DNA of 64,000 nucleotides from Mesaphorura yosii (lineage: Eukaryota > Arthropoda > Collembola > Poduromorpha > Tullbergiidae). Each line of letters starts with the position of its first letter. Positions within the stretch are counted from its first letter, which is position 1. The stretch spans positions 124,001-188,000 of the forward strand of contig WIXG01000044.1 in assembly GCA_009869945.1 (NCBI GenBank), read 5' to 3'. This document shows, piece after piece, positions 48,501-63,155 of the stretch. The notes below the pieces were generated by a model, which had not been told where the DNA came from, did not search any database, and saw only the letters and a program-made list of their open reading frames with translations. Position numbers and translations under genes: made by a program.

Positions 48501-51433
48501 AGTTAGGCAATTGTGCAGCAACAGTGGTATTTCATTTCGTAATTTGATACGGAATCTTCTCTCACCTAATCCAACTAGCGTAGCACCACTGTCAATATTC
48601 AAGTAAGTGCTTAGCGGCCGTGCCAAAATCAAGACACGACATCATTTTTTTTCTGGTACGATTGCGAAAGTAAGACGAAGGAAATGACACCAAAGTGCGA
48701 AGGGAAAACTCGACTTAAGCTTTAACGTTTTTAGCTTTTATGACTTGATTACATAAGCAATCATGGTAAACAACAAAATGTGCCATGCTGCTAGTGCTAA
48801 GCCTCGATTCACAATCTGTATCAGTCTCATTGTATCGCACTGATTGCAGAGTGGATTGCACTACACTGCACGGCAAAGCTTTTAATTTTTGGTGCCTTTT
48901 ATTACTTATTTTCTTATCTTTACGTAATAAGATAAACATGGCGTGGCGTAACATTGCATTATTGCAGTATTTTACTTCACTTTACTTTACAATGTGTTGC
49001 ATTGCAGGTCGTCCACTCGCACTTTACAATCTGTGCAGCAGGATTTCAGTTAGCCCACCATAAAACGCTTGCAGTCAAGCCCGAAGCGAAGAACCGATGC
49101 TTGAGATTGAGAATACAGTGCAAATACAAAAGATGAAGATTTATACGGATTTTTTCAAACTATCGTGACCGTGGCTTGGCCTGGCCTGAAATCAGAAAAT
49201 TGCATTTCCATCATCTCAGACCAACAATCGGGCCTGAGCACATTTCCACTGTACCATCGCCCCGCCGTAATTAAGACATGACGAATTTAATCCCCATCGA
49301 TTGCCTAATGACCGAACACGCTACACGCCGAACATGAAGAGAGCCGGGAAGGGAGAACAAAACACCGCACCGAGCAGGCAGGGAACGAAGAGGAACCTGC
49401 TCGTCTTTTACTCGCTCAATAATTTCCCGACTTCCAATCGTTGTGCTGTACGTGCGTTCAATTCATCACCAATTTCAACTCTACCCAATTCCTGGCCCCG
49501 AACCAGAACACAATTTCTCATATTTTACATATCACAACCATCATGTCTCTTGACGGAGGACGAAAATCTTTTACATTTGTGTTTATGAAGGATTCAACCC
49601 TACTTCCAGCTCCACAGTCGGTTTCTGTTCCCCTTCTGTCTTCTTCCTTCAAAACTACTTGAAGAAACCTCGTCAAAACATTAAAATCTGTAAAATTATT
49701 CTTTCTGAGCTCAGTAAAGAGCGAAACGATGAGACGACGATGCGATGTGATGTTATGGAATGGATTTTCATCCCCTCGCGTATTTTATTATGTAATACGC
49801 AGTGTGTCTCCCTTTCTTAAAATCCAGATGTGGGCAGAGGCAATACAATTTCTGTTTCGGTTTCAGTAATAATAAGGTAGCTTTATGGTCCTTCCAATTT
49901 CAAACTCAATCTCATCCCAAGCCAGTTCAGGTTCAAAACACAAGCACTGGCCTGGGCTCGGCTCAGACTCGAATTACTTTGAATGCGGTGGAAGACAAGT
50001 TAAGTCCAGAAATATGTGCGCTGCTGCGTTTTACGTTTGTGCTATCGGGCCTTAATGTTCCGGTCTGAGAGTCATTGCAGGCACAAAATCTTCTAAGCCC
50101 AGTACAGTGTATATCCATGGCCTGGCCTGGGCTTTACTATTACGTGAGCGTTAAACGCAAATTCACGTCCAGGTCCAGCGCAGTTGTTGTGCAGCGGAAC
50201 AAAAAAATTGGATAGGGGAACGAACTTCAGCTCGACCCGAAGGCTTAGCTCAGCCGGTAATAACAAAGATGATTCAGAAAGACCAAAGACAACAATTGCA
50301 GTGTGCATCACCGCCCGTGAAAGAAAATCTCATGAATACAGTGCTGGATTTAAAAAGCAGCAGCGCAGAAGATTTCCGAATCTTTCCTTTTTCGATACGC
50401 TCCTTTGAATGTGTCCAGAACCTTTCAGCCAAGCCAGAGACCGATACCTCCGCCTGCGTTAAAGAATTTAATACCAAACCCAAGAGTTTATATATCCGCA
50501 CTTTAACCTAAAAGCAAGCAAGTACTCAGCTTGAAGCAATAATTGCAATTTTCCACGTCGTAAAAATTTCACCGAGGCATGCAATAAACAAATATTTGCT
50601 ATTGACTCACACACAATATTCAAACTCGACGTAGCACAGCGCGGCGGGGAAATGAAACGTCGCGTCGTGTCAGATAATAATTGCCGGTTACACACGTTAC
50701 ACGAATTATCAATTTCATTGTCACATAAAGCACAATATGCAAACACAAACACGCCATGACGAGTAATTGCAACTTGCAAGGTTTGAAACATGACACATGA
50801 GAAAGTGTCAAAGTACTAAAATAAGTACCACTATAATCACAAAGGTGTAATAAAATTGATGCAAGATGTAATTTCATGCGTATTGTACTTTGCCATTCGC
50901 CATCGCCATTCGCGATACATAGTTAAAATCTCATTCTTGGAACATTTTAGTTTTAAGCACATACGGCTTATATTTACGGCTGAGGGGAAGAACGAATGCG
51001 AAATGCATCAAGACCATTTTCCATCTTGATTGCTGTCTTGGCCGTTCTAAATGGTTATGTCATGCGATTTTGAGTCCCCGTCCTGCAAGGCACCATACGC
51101 ACGAGGACTGAAACTGAAAAGCCAGTGCCATTTTTCATCAGAAGTGCCAGCCAGCTTGGCTGCATGCATGTAAAGTAAATATGAAATTCCACAGTACGCG
51201 TAACGCATAGCACGAATTTTAAGGAAGACGTGAACGTGAGTTGAGTCCATTAATGGAATTACACGGGATTAAAATATACGCATACGCAACAAACTAAGGC
51301 CCAGGAACAGGATACAAGAATTTGGGCATGGTTTTGTAATTATAATTAACAAAATGGCCGAAAGTGCGTGCAAAATGCAAAAGCTTTCCCCTAAACCCAA
51401 ATTCTGGGCCTTGTGCATTGTAAATGTTCAAAT

Positions 51434-51456
51434 GCGTGAACGAACGAACGAATGAA
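51434..51456. repeat. CGAA/TGAA microsatellite
   Basis: GAACGAACGAACGAATGAAC, an imperfect four-base repeat in non-coding sequence. Confidence 0.7.
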
Positions 51457-54400
51457 CGTGGGAAAAACATATTAAGATGTAAATTAAGGATTACTGCAGG
51501 AAAATTCCTCTTTGTACTAGTTTCTTCTACGTGGAGGCGTCCACAAACGTGTACTGCCATTTTGTAGACACGCTACGCTTAAATATAGACGTCGGCTTTG
51601 ATGCGACAAGATAACAACAATTTACAAAAACAAATGATGAATGTACGTATACAAATTCCTCGTGCTCGTACTGGGAGCAGACGCCATAAGCTTTCTGAGC
51701 CTACTTTGCCAAAAATATGTTAAAGCGTGAGAAAATTGAAACCAAAAGTAAGAGCTGCTGTTTAGTTGACTGACGGTGGGCTTAATTGCTGACCATTGCT
51801 TTAAATGATGATGAGGAATTCCTCAAATTCTAAAGGCTGCACTTACGCACACGCTCAAACAGAAAAGAGCCACACGACCTATTTCTTGAGCCTGACTTCA
51901 CAGCAGTAACAGATTTCTGTTAACGTCGTCGTCCAAATCACTATTAAATCGCCGTTAATTGACGCAGTAGTGCCGAACGCGTTTAAGTCCAATCTTATTC
52001 TAATTGGAGCACTTCAAGCATAATTAAAAATTAGTATGCCAAATATAAAGCAGTAAAATGCTATAAACTCAGTAATTTCCACATCCTTCGTGATAGTAGT
52101 GTACAATTCCATACAAAGAAAGAAGGCCTCGAATTAAAACCTCCATTCACGAGAGGAAGTGACGTACAAACTGAAACTCTCATCACATGAACGACGATAA
52201 ACGTCTTGACTTCACTAACGAAAAAGCTGCATACAATTAAGCTTCACAATTCGCATTCAATTCTTCAGGTCGACTCGAGTCAAGTCAAGCCAAAAGGAAG
52301 GACGACCGAGTTGACTGAGAATAGAAGATCTGGTACAATACCGCCACCGCTCGCAGTCTGAAATCTGCTGCAGGATACAACAATGAGACTTCATCAAGAC
52401 AAAGAATAAAAAGTCTTAAACATAATGTGCTCTTAAATGAGTTAATTTAAAAGTAATCAAAACAAAAGTAGGTCGAAATATTTTCTAAAAATGAAACTGA
52501 AAACTTAACTGCTCTCATCTCAAGTTTGAGTAACCTTTTGTAAGGACGGCAATCGCAATGCGGCACCAGGCGTCCATGCACGCACGTAAGACGTATATAT
52601 GGCTCTTGTGTAATTCAATCGTGAGTCTTGGCTTCGAGTTTCGAGTCTTGTCTAGGCCATTAGAGCGGCAATAACAGTAACAATGCTCTGCAGACTGCAT
52701 CCACTTAATTACGAGCACAGTACAGTACGTAGAAGTAAGAATATTCCACGCAGCTTAAAGTATAAGTTTATCAATTTTTAATGAGTGCAGCATGAATTAG
52801 AAGTTTAGTCCCGTCTACTCACGTGCGATGAAATGCAGCGGCAGCGGGCGCTCGGAAATTCGTGAGTTACAGTTCTACGCGTACGTACACGCTTAATGGA
52901 CCCAAATTCATATTGGTAGTGTTTGCGTCTGAAAAGGAAGCTAATGATAATGATGATGATGTTTCCCTTTGTGAGCGACTGAAAACGTGTCGTGTCAGGC
53001 CAGTCAGGCGCTTCGGACCTCCAAAATTGCGTCGTCCACGTCTGCCGCTGTCCATGTCGGATGTTTCATCAGAATCATTCATTCTGATGCAACTGCAACT
53101 GCTACTCATAATTTGTGATTTACTGAACAATGCAAGTTCGTTAGTGATATTATGCTTTATGTGATACTGGACGACTGCTGCATAGAAATCGTGTCACTAC
53201 CATGGAACTTGGGATTAGCATGAGCAGCACAACGTCATTGAGGTCCTGTGTCCTGAATCGTACATTTAATTGGTTAACTTGCAGTCGCGTCTCGCGATGT
53301 GTGATGAGGATTTGACTTGATATTCGGTAGACGAAAACAGTAATTTGGTAAGGAAATTCTTGCCTCCGCTGTATTGTCATTGTCAAAGGATTTGCATCTC
53401 CATTTGGCATTTGAGAATTGCGAATGGCGATGATGAATGAGTTCGAAACAAAAACTGTCTCATTTCTCACGTGCGAATCAGCAATGTTCATGCTCATTAA
53501 TGCAAATGCAGCGCAACGGCAGTGACAATGTTAATTGTCACAGTCACAAATTGTAGGACGAGGCGCAACCAAGCAACTACATTAAACCAACGGTTTTAGG
53601 CGAGAAGGATGTAGACCAAGATTTGCAGACGCAGATGATTATCTGAGAATAGGAGCACGGATTTTATTAAGCACAGTCATGATATTTGAGTTTCTTTACT
53701 TTCTTCTTACAGCCATGGCCCTTTTGAGCTTCACCTTCATAATTTGTGGATAAGTTCGAAATTGTGAGTGCAGCTCTTCAAATTAGTGTAAATTCATGGT
53801 TATTCATGGTTCACGAGGTTCAGTATTTGCGTGAAATAAGAGCGTGTGGTAATTTGGGAACCGCAAGCTTGATCTTTAACCAAAATTACCATTCAAGAGG
53901 CTAGATGTGATTGCTGATGCTGAAGCTCAAACCGCCATTATTTTGAGATGGGCCAAGATGTAGACGCAATTAGTCGAAGAACAGAGCGACAGAATGAGTG
54001 ATGAGAAGTCTTCCAGTTGGACAAGCAAACACTGTGTAAAAATCAAGATGACAATGTGCGAGATCGTTGACGCGTAACTTTGTCGTGTCATGCTTCTTCT
54101 TTCTTGCACTTGTAGCCTTCAGCCCTGCACTTGCTCGCTGAATGCTGAAGCCACCGAACCAAGATTTAATTTCTTATTCCTTCGTACCGTGGTCGTGGCA
54201 GTGCAGTGATTGTCTACGGCTGAATTCGAATTCTTGCTCGAATTTGTTCTTCCTGCAAGAATGCATTATTACGGAACATCTTCTCGACGAGCTGTCCATC
54301 CATCCGACACGATACGACGAACAATGCACGCCTGCATGCAGAAGGATGATCACGAAGACGTAAAAGAACAAAACGTTCCCCAAAAGTCCCATTATTGTTG

Positions 54401-57400
54401 CTGTTGTGTTATTATTATTACAATTACTATTTAACATGATCATTAATTCTACCTTCACATTACCCACCTCTTCATTTCTCCACTCCGGACCGACCGAAGA
54501 CCAAGCACAAAGGAAATGCAGTGCTTTTGCTGCAGCGGTGTTCTGTATTCTACTCCGGTCTGCTTTAGGTTTAGTTTAGGTACCATTTCTAATTCCAATT
54601 CTCTTTCTTCGCGTTCGTTCGTGTACCAGTGCGCCTGTCTTTAGAAAATTGCTGCTGCTACCTAAATGAAGAGTCATCATGATGCTGCACTTTATACTTT
54701 GTAGTTTGTAGGCAGAAGAAAGAAATCTCAGCTAGCCGAAGAAGTTGAAATTGCCGAAGCTGAAGGTTCTTGTACCAATAACCGCAACCCGACCCGGTAA
54801 ATTAGTAAACAGCCCATAAGTGGACTCGGACTAGTATGCCTGGCGAACTTAATTTATAAATAATGGCTTCAGTTCAACAAGGTAGTAGTGGAGTGGGTTC
54901 AAGCACAGAACAATTAGTTGCAATATTCACGTTCACACATGCATGTCAAAAATCCCACTTGCATTTTTCTGGTTGCGTATTGCGATGCCTTCCTTTGTTC
55001 GGATAAATCTTTGATACAGACAGTCTGGTGAATTCTTTCTTTCGCTCACACTCACACGCGCAGCAAGTAACCTTATTTTTCTTTTCTTGGATTACTCTAA
55101 AATTAAGCTCCTCGCAGACAAATACAAAGGGATTAAGTTTAAATTAGAGTTATGCATTACGTAGTCAGGCAGTATTGCAATACTGCAGAAAGAAAGGGTA
55201 ATAAAGTCTCCTGCCACGTACTTTCAGCTTCTTAATTCCACAATACAATTGCCCCGCTGCAATAATTGGTCAATGGTTCTGAATTAATGATTCGTGACTC
55301 AGCTCCACAGTGCTCAGGCAATTACTTCAGCGACTTATTGTATGGTACATGGTATCGGCTAAGTAAGCTTGTGTCTTGGAATTCAATTAAGAATCTGATA
55401 TTAATGTACTACTTCTGTCGGATTCTTTTCCCTTAACACACCGAGCACACGGCGGTGACGCAGTTAATCCGAGTATTGATCGGCAGGCAAGACCACTTGA
55501 AGTGTCAAAGTGTCGCATGTCCATTAGTCGGTTCAAGCAAAAGCAAGTGCCAGTACACGTGCAAAATATTTGTGGCAACTCTAATTTCCTGTTTATGCGT
55601 ACGCCTTTACGGTGCTTTGCTTGGATTACTTTACTTGAATCGAGATTGAACTTTTAATGCGTGACTTGGCTTGGCTTTGGTAAAATAAAATATCTGAAGT
55701 GATTATAATGATGCCTTGTTATTGTCCCCGCACGTCGCTGACACATTCGCGTAGGCTGCCCAATTTCTGTGGTCCACATCCAACATCTGGTCGTCTTTTC
55801 CTCGCATCGCAGTCACATTCAAGTCAAGCATCTTTACACCCACAACTGAACCGGTCGCATTGTGATGGTTAAACCTGCCGTATTTTAATGGTGGACGATA
55901 CAAAGCCATATCATGATGCCATGAACAAGAGCAGAATTCCGGGTCCAATTCCAAAAATACATTAAACTCCCAACGTCACTTTTGTTCCCAGATTTTCCAT
56001 GACCCCAGTTGCACTGCACCGCACCAGCTTGTACCAGGAAACCCAATTTTTGTTAAGTCTGTCCTGTTCGTCTCCGCGCTCACGCAAATGCTTTCGTTGT
56101 CTCTTGTCTCCAAACGCAAACGCACGCATTCAGCATTCAGTTTCAGTATTCCGTCCGAGAAGAAAAGGTGTCACGCTGTGTTTAAATTGCTTTGTAATAG
56201 TATTTCATTGCTCGTTGCTGAAATACCAAAAGAATGAAACTTTGTTGTGATGTCGCTGTAAAATGCAGCCTGCTGAGTCTGAAACCTTTTCTTTTCTCGC
56301 AGTGCAGCAAGCATGTCGCAAAGCATGCGAGTTTCACTTACAAATGCCAGGCATGGCTGGCCTGAAAAAAGTATTGTCTCCTTCGTACGATACGGGGACG
56401 GGATGGAAGCTTGCCTGGGCTTTGGGCTTTGTATTTGCTGTCGCTGTCGCTTGTTTTCTGATTGTCGTGTCGTCGTCGTCAACAAATGGACTCAAACACG
56501 GTCGGTCGTCTTCGCGGCTGTTACAGTGGAAGTTGTACACCTTCGCTTGCCAGCCCAGGCCAGGACCGATTACAACAATGAATAATTAACGTTGACAATT
56601 AAATGTGCCTGCCATACTCTGCTCTGCAAAAGTAGGACCATCCTGCATGTGGTACAGTGCGAGAGTCTAAGAAAGGATTCACAGTCCCAGAACGTTGACA
56701 AGCTAACCCACAAACGTGCAGACAACGCAAAGCACGGCACAGGGCAGCAAGGACCGGTTTCATGCTCAACTGCAACTTCGACTCCGACCGACCTACCAGC
56801 CATATTTAACCATTTCAATGCCAAATTGTCAAATTCATGCACAAACCACCGCACTGCACTGACAAGTCGTGGGCTGATATAGGATACCCATGATAGCCAT
56901 AAGCCATAGCCAATCATGCACAACGCGTAATGTGAAAACGTATTTTATGAATTCTGAGCCTCTTAAACCTTAACTTAACCCCGCAGCAGTAAAAGTGCAT
57001 CCGTCTTCGTCGTCATCCTCGAATGTGCATGTCAATCCAATAATCTGTAGGCAGTTCCTGTCATTAAGTGCTGCAGTGCACGAAGAAAATATTCATGCAC
57101 AACCTGCTCCAAGCTGCTTGCTGCTGGTGTGGGTACAAGTACAAGTTTCGAATTACAAGCCTGGAGGACGCAGGATGGGAAATGCTCACGACTGAGGACG
57201 AGCACAGCGAAATATTTCCATATGTCTCCATATGTTGGCTGTATTTTTATTTTACTTTTACCATGATTCGAGTGATTCCACAGGGAAAGATCACAGTCAC
57301 AGCTCACCCGCTCGGCTGAGTGCAATGCAGCGCAGCGACGAGATTTTATTTTTTCAAGACAAGCTCGGCTCAGAGACCGAGACAGAGGAGACAGGTTTTG

Positions 57401-60400
57401 GGTTTCTTCGCTCAAATATAAATTTTCTATACCATATTGTGCCCAGGACGGTACCTCGTACTTGTACGTGTACTAAGACGTTCTGTCAGTGTAATGAAGT
57501 TGAACCATGATAAGCTCAGCCATGACCATGTTTATGAATCCATATGCCATGCCATAGCCGTTAAGAAAGGATCTGCGTTGTGCTGTGGCTTGCTATGAGG
57601 CTTATTATAGTAAAAAGACGAGATGAGATGAGATCAAATGCAGAAGAAAATATCAGAAATGCTGTGCGTTTAAATTTTAGAAGAAACTTGTTATTGCTAA
57701 ACGCGTCGTCTTGAATCTTTCGTACTGACGTAAAAAACCTAGAAGACGTTCTTGAGAAAAGACCGAAGCATACAAAAGAAAGAATTCGGAAATAAACCAT
57801 GCACGAATAATTGCACGTATGCACTTGAATTATGCAAACCAAGTTCACATCGCGTCGAGGTGTAGGAGATTGAAAGAATGGAAACTCTTGTTTTCATTGC
57901 CAAGCCAAAGTGAGTGACTTTACTGCGCTGCGGTCCAATTTACTGATACTGACTTCGTCTGCCGCATGCCGCAGAAGTTCATGACAGACAAACCACGCGT
58001 AATTCCACAACAAAAGACTTGACTTCATTTCTTAGTGAAATCAGCCGCAAATTTGCATACACAGTTTTGCATTGTACTGCTGGTAGACAGATCTGAGAAA
58101 CTTCATAAGCATATTGCTGAACATTCCTAAACGCAGTAATTATACCCGGGTACTCAAGCGAGCTGCCTTCGCGTTCGAATTTGCATCTGCGTTGGCACAC
58201 GAAAGACGAAATTCTATTTTTTCACTCGCCGACTTACCCACCTTTTCAATCAAAGTCGGTCTCCGACTTTGTAGTTTGGTTTTACAGAGAACAAAGCTTA
58301 GAAGTAGACTTCAACGACTTGAGTTAATTCAGCTGCTAGCTGGCTGGTTTCATACTTTTACAATTCACACTACAAAACTTTCTCAAACAAAAACAGCAAC
58401 AGCCGTCACAATCACAAAGAGCTTGGAATCGTGTCCGAGTCTGCTCCAGCTGTAAAATCTCTTGCTGCTTGTGTAATCTAATTTATTAATATTAATTAGG
58501 ATAAATGCAGGCAATGCTAAATGTTAATCCAGTCATAAAATTCGTACGTGGTCGTGTCTCATGTTTTCAATGTTTACAGTTTGTATTTACAATCAATTCG
58601 AGTATTATTCAGGGCAGGACAGGACATACAAATACGATGCAACGACGATGACAATAACAATGGAACACATCTGTTACACGAATTTTATTAGTACCACATG
58701 GTTTCGCCTCCAATTACCAGTAACAATATTGTTGTCAATAAATAATGCAGGGCAATATGACTAATGACCAGAATTCTGGGCTGCGACTAAACGAATTCTC
58801 CCCCAACAAGTATTGAGCATGAGCATTTGATACATTTACTAATTTTGTACACCCAAATGAAAGAATGCAAACCAACAACTGGCAACTGGGCTGCATACCT
58901 TTCACATAATCATAAAAACTTTCTTCTAATTTTCCACCCGACCGGTCTGGCAGGCACTTCGCAAGCTTTTAATTTCACGTCCGCCTGAATTGCGCGTCGC
59001 GCGTGTGACCTGTGAAAAGCGACAGTCGACAGTGAGTCATTGTCGTTCCAGAGCCAGCAAGACAAAAACGGGGTTGACGACTCGACTCCGCTTTTTGAAT
59101 TTGCATATCGCAATCGAATCATGCAATATGTGCTTCGCCCGGCTTTGTCGTGTTGTCCGGCAGTGGCTTGGTGCAGTCGTAGTCGCAGCCATAATTAATG
59201 GGGGACAGGAAATAATGTGTTATTATGGTCGCAGAGCACGTCAGGTATAAAAATATGGCTCGATACTGTCGGCCGGCACGGGGACGATGTAGTGTTGCTT
59301 GGCCCAGTGCTAAATATGTCGTCGTGGTCGTACTCAACACTCTAGTAAACAGAAGCAGAGTAGTCAGTCGCGTTCGCCTTCTTTCCTTCAGGCTTTGGGT
59401 AACTCGTCCTTCTGTGTATTCTGCATACTGCTTGCGCTTGGCTTGGCTTGGTTTGGCTCGAGGCTGTACTGCTTTTAAATAGGCACAATTTTTTTGACAG
59501 ATGATCAATAATTAGTGTAGCAGTCATCGACCAACCGACTGAACACGCCGTGCTGTGCTTTGGCAAGGAAATAATGCCATGTGGAGTAATTTCACATTAT
59601 CTGCTGTCAAGACTCATTTGCCGACCATTTGTGCACGTTACATTATGCCATTATGCTCTCCTGGTGCTTGAACTGCCTGCCAGTGAGCCAGGCATTTCAT
59701 AGGGCATTTAGTATTTAGTATGCAGGAGTCGTGAGACAAAGAAGCGGCATTGTTGCAAGTGCCAATAACCGGAATACAAAAGAAGCGCAATGAATTTGCA
59801 AAAAATACAGAACACAGCCGCGAAATCAACTGCAATCACGCAACGGTGTTAATGCGACTGCTTTGGTAAGGTGCATGGCTTGGTTTAGCTACCGAATTGA
59901 TTCTCGTACGCTTAATTTCGTGTTGATGTTAAGCTATGCCTTGGCCATGGTGCATCTTTGTTGCAGCGACACTTGACAAATGACTGCATTGCCTGCCTGT
60001 CACGTCAGAGACACTTTTCCCACTGCACTGTGCTGCTCTGAGATAGACACTGGTGTAAAACTGTAATTCATCAATACGCAGGGCGAGCGTAGGGAGCAGA
60101 CGGCAGCCTGCTTGCCGCAACACTTGCAAAGTTCTGGTTTCGGGTCTGCGAACTCTGAATCCAAAATAATGGATTGCGTATTCGAATTCGATTCGATTTT
60201 TCTCTTGCATTTAATCCAAGTTGAAACTTCTGATCACCAAGCAGCGCAAGCACTCAAGTGAATAATGTTGTATTATGGCGTGGAGTGGAGAAAGGGTGCT
60301 CACGTTAGTGTTTTTTACATTTGGTCTTCCGACTCACGCACAGTGCGTGCGTGTATAGATTTCTATTATTTTGCTTACTCAGTCCACGATGTTTTATCGA

Positions 60401-61422
60401 TCTCAAGGAATCCATGAACGCTACGACGGCTTGGACTGGATTTTGAATACTTTAAATGAGATTGACAATGCTTTACACGAATTTCCGATTTACATCGGCA
60501 TCGCGGATAGGAAATGATGCACTATTTTCTCACACAAGTGGTGCCAGTTACCTGCTGATCAATTCAAGCATTATTGAGCGTGTTATAGAATTTTTTAATG
60601 TCTTAGAGCCTCAAAAGCGGAAGACGATATCAAATAATTTTCAACGTAGCGATTCGTCGGGATTCCAAATACCGAGCTCAGCCGAAGTTTAGTGGATCAG
60701 GTCACGTCAAAGACTGTGATTCTTCTTCGTAGGGCTTCATTGTGCAGAGGCAACAATAGAAATGATAATGAAAAATCGAATGCCTTCATTGTAAGTCCAA
60801 ATGACGCGCCGCGCCGTAGAAATTGGCCTTGGAATCTGTAATGCTGAATTAAAGTGAGAGATGTAATTCAATCCTCTAATTCTAATTTTCGACTCAGTTT
60901 CTTGATCAGCTGATCAACGTAGGCTAAAAATAGATGTAATCTTCCAAATCCTAAACCTTTGCCTGCAAGCACTAATCAGCAATGCATTTCAGTCGCTGCC
61001 TGGCTCAAGGTTTCCTAAGTCTAAGCCTAATCTTTATCTTCGAACGTGAACAAGAACAAGGAATAAGTGCTCATTATGTCATTGCTAGTCAAAGTGCAGT
61101 TTCTGGCACAGCACAAGAATAACCTTTGCTTATCGCTCGCGATTCGCGAAAAGCAAACAATAGGCACTTATTAATATTTGTGCAGCAAATAGCAAGATTG
61201 GCCTGGCAATGAAGGCATGCAACCAAAGCCAAGATAGTGCACCAGGCCAAGTAAGACAATAGACTGCGAATAACGTGCGTGAAGACATGAATCTTGGTCA
61301 AGCACCACAGCAGCAGCAACGCCATGTACAGCGTACAGACGGTTCAGGTATGATTGTGCTAATTAAAATTGTACACTCGAGTTCTTAATTGTACGGCTTG
61401 ACAATGAAATTAATACCAATCA

Positions 61423-61436
61423 AGTACGTACGTACT
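61423..61436. repeat. perfect 14-base palindrome AGTACGTACGTACT
   Basis: Equal to its reverse complement, with the same CGTACG core as the palindrome at 4086-4101. Confidence 0.8.
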
Positions 61437-63121
61437 GTGTTGGCGTTCCTCGTTTCGTTTCTCCTTCATAGCGAGTTAAGAAATCGAACCGTGTTCAAAT
61501 ATTGCATAATATTCGCACCGCCGCTGCTGGCACTCGTTGTCTTGAACAATGGAGAACTGTTCACAATGCATTTCATTGCATTGCATTGCGTTATACCATT
61601 ATGCGAGATCAAGATTTCAAGATGCAGTGAGCGAGCAAGCATTTCTCAAGCTGAAGATAAGAATGAATGCAGTTAAGCAGGATTAGCCTGAGCCTGGCCT
61701 GAGTTCATAATGAGTACACACAAACAAAGGAAAGATTTATGATCTCACTCGCAGTGTATAAATAATTGTTTTTCGCGTCGTCGTCGTCACTGCACTGCAA
61801 AGGTCGACCTTCTGTAATTGGCAGGCAGATTATTAAAATCTGCGACTTGGTATTAAAATTAACTCGGTCTTGGTCGTCACAGACTCCTCGTAAATGGGCA
61901 TGACATAAGTAAATACAAATGGTCAATGCAAATACGCGTCTCAGCTGAGCACTGACTACAAGTAAAGGCCGAGTCGCATTGTAATTGATTCGTGTACGAT
62001 TTAAGAATTGTTCCAAGGTCTTGCGTTAAGTTTGAATTTTAAAACCACCCAAGTACAAATACAAACGCTTGCGCTTGCACGCAACATGATACAACTTGAT
62101 ACATGCACGCAATTATGCTTCATAATCCGATAATACTTTGGTAATTTATTGGGCACTCTCGTCATAAACGTATGCACGCTGACCCAAAAGAGGCCAAGAC
62201 GCTGCGCTGAGTGAATCGCTTCTAGTCTGGGTTAAGTAAATTTAAGAGCTTAGTGCAGTAATGGTAATTTACTCGAACGAGAGATTTTTTAAATTATGAG
62301 CCTTTTGTCTTGCTCATAATCATAATGGTAATAAAATAATCCACATACAAGCAAGCAACAGCAAATAGTTAAGGAACACGAACACGAAACCAAACGAACA
62401 CAAAGCTGTATGATGCATGATGAGCTGCATTGCACGAATTGACGGACGAATTTTGGGTATAAAAAAGTTCTACAAGCTAGGCGAAGCTCGTTTAAAGTGC
62501 ACAGTTTGCCGTTGGGGATAATTAAGTAATATCAGGACGCAAGAGCCAGCTGTATGCATGAAGAAATCCGACCAAGTTTTCAACATCGCCGCCGTCGCGT
62601 CATGAATTTCATGATTTTCAAGTTCAAATCTCATTCTTACTGCTTGCGAAGGCCGAATTGCTGTGCTGATGCTGCATTATTTCTTCAGGCCAGCAGAATG
62701 GAAGGATGGTATCGTAATAACCTAATGTCTCATTATTATTGTTATTACTACGAGTACAATTGCTTTTGCTATTACGGTTCCATTAAGCCGTACTTGCTTA
62801 TGATGATTTTCAAGGCTGAGAGTCTGAGGCTAAGCTGAAGCTCTTTCGTCGTGGCTTCCATTGTGCGGTGTCATGAAATTATTTTATTATCATTACACAA
62901 TATCAACAATGTAGTAGCCGTGATGTGATTCAGCAGAAGCCCAGAAGCACGTTAAATAATAATTCTTAAAAATGCGACTTTTCTGGCAAATGGTGATTGT
63001 TGCATTGTTGACTTTTTACATTCTTGCATTCCTGTTGCATAGCCAAGTGCTGAGCCTGGCTTGCTGTCTGGCTTAGTGAATTTCACCGTTCTTCAGCGGC
63101 TTTGCAATTTCCTTGAATCAA

Positions 63122-63155
63122 GCATTTTGCATTTTGCACTTTGCATTTTGCGTTT
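63122..63155. repeat. GCATTTT/GCACTTT short tandem repeat
   Basis: About five imperfect units of a seven-base motif in tandem. Typical of the cryptically repetitive non-coding DNA of this window. Confidence 0.75.

Larger units (their letters stand above)
44713..54500. other. long non-coding stretch, left half
   Basis: No open frame here has recognisable features or plausible splice partners. The longest, plus 46105-46641 (178 codons), reads like chance. Simple repeats: TGAA and ATG units at 45555-45583, CGAA units around 51434-51456, ATG units around 52941-52961. It could be upstream regulatory DNA of the PPxY gene, an intron of a gene outside the window, or plain intergenic DNA. Confidence 0.5.

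Noticed and set aside
55703..55954. 83-codon minus-strand frame with even composition
   Set aside because: Looks somewhat protein-like but has no splice context, homology or flanking signals to support it.
56263..56589. 108-codon open frame with one hydrophobic segment
   Set aside because: An equally long overlapping frame exists one base off. Neither resembles a known small membrane protein.
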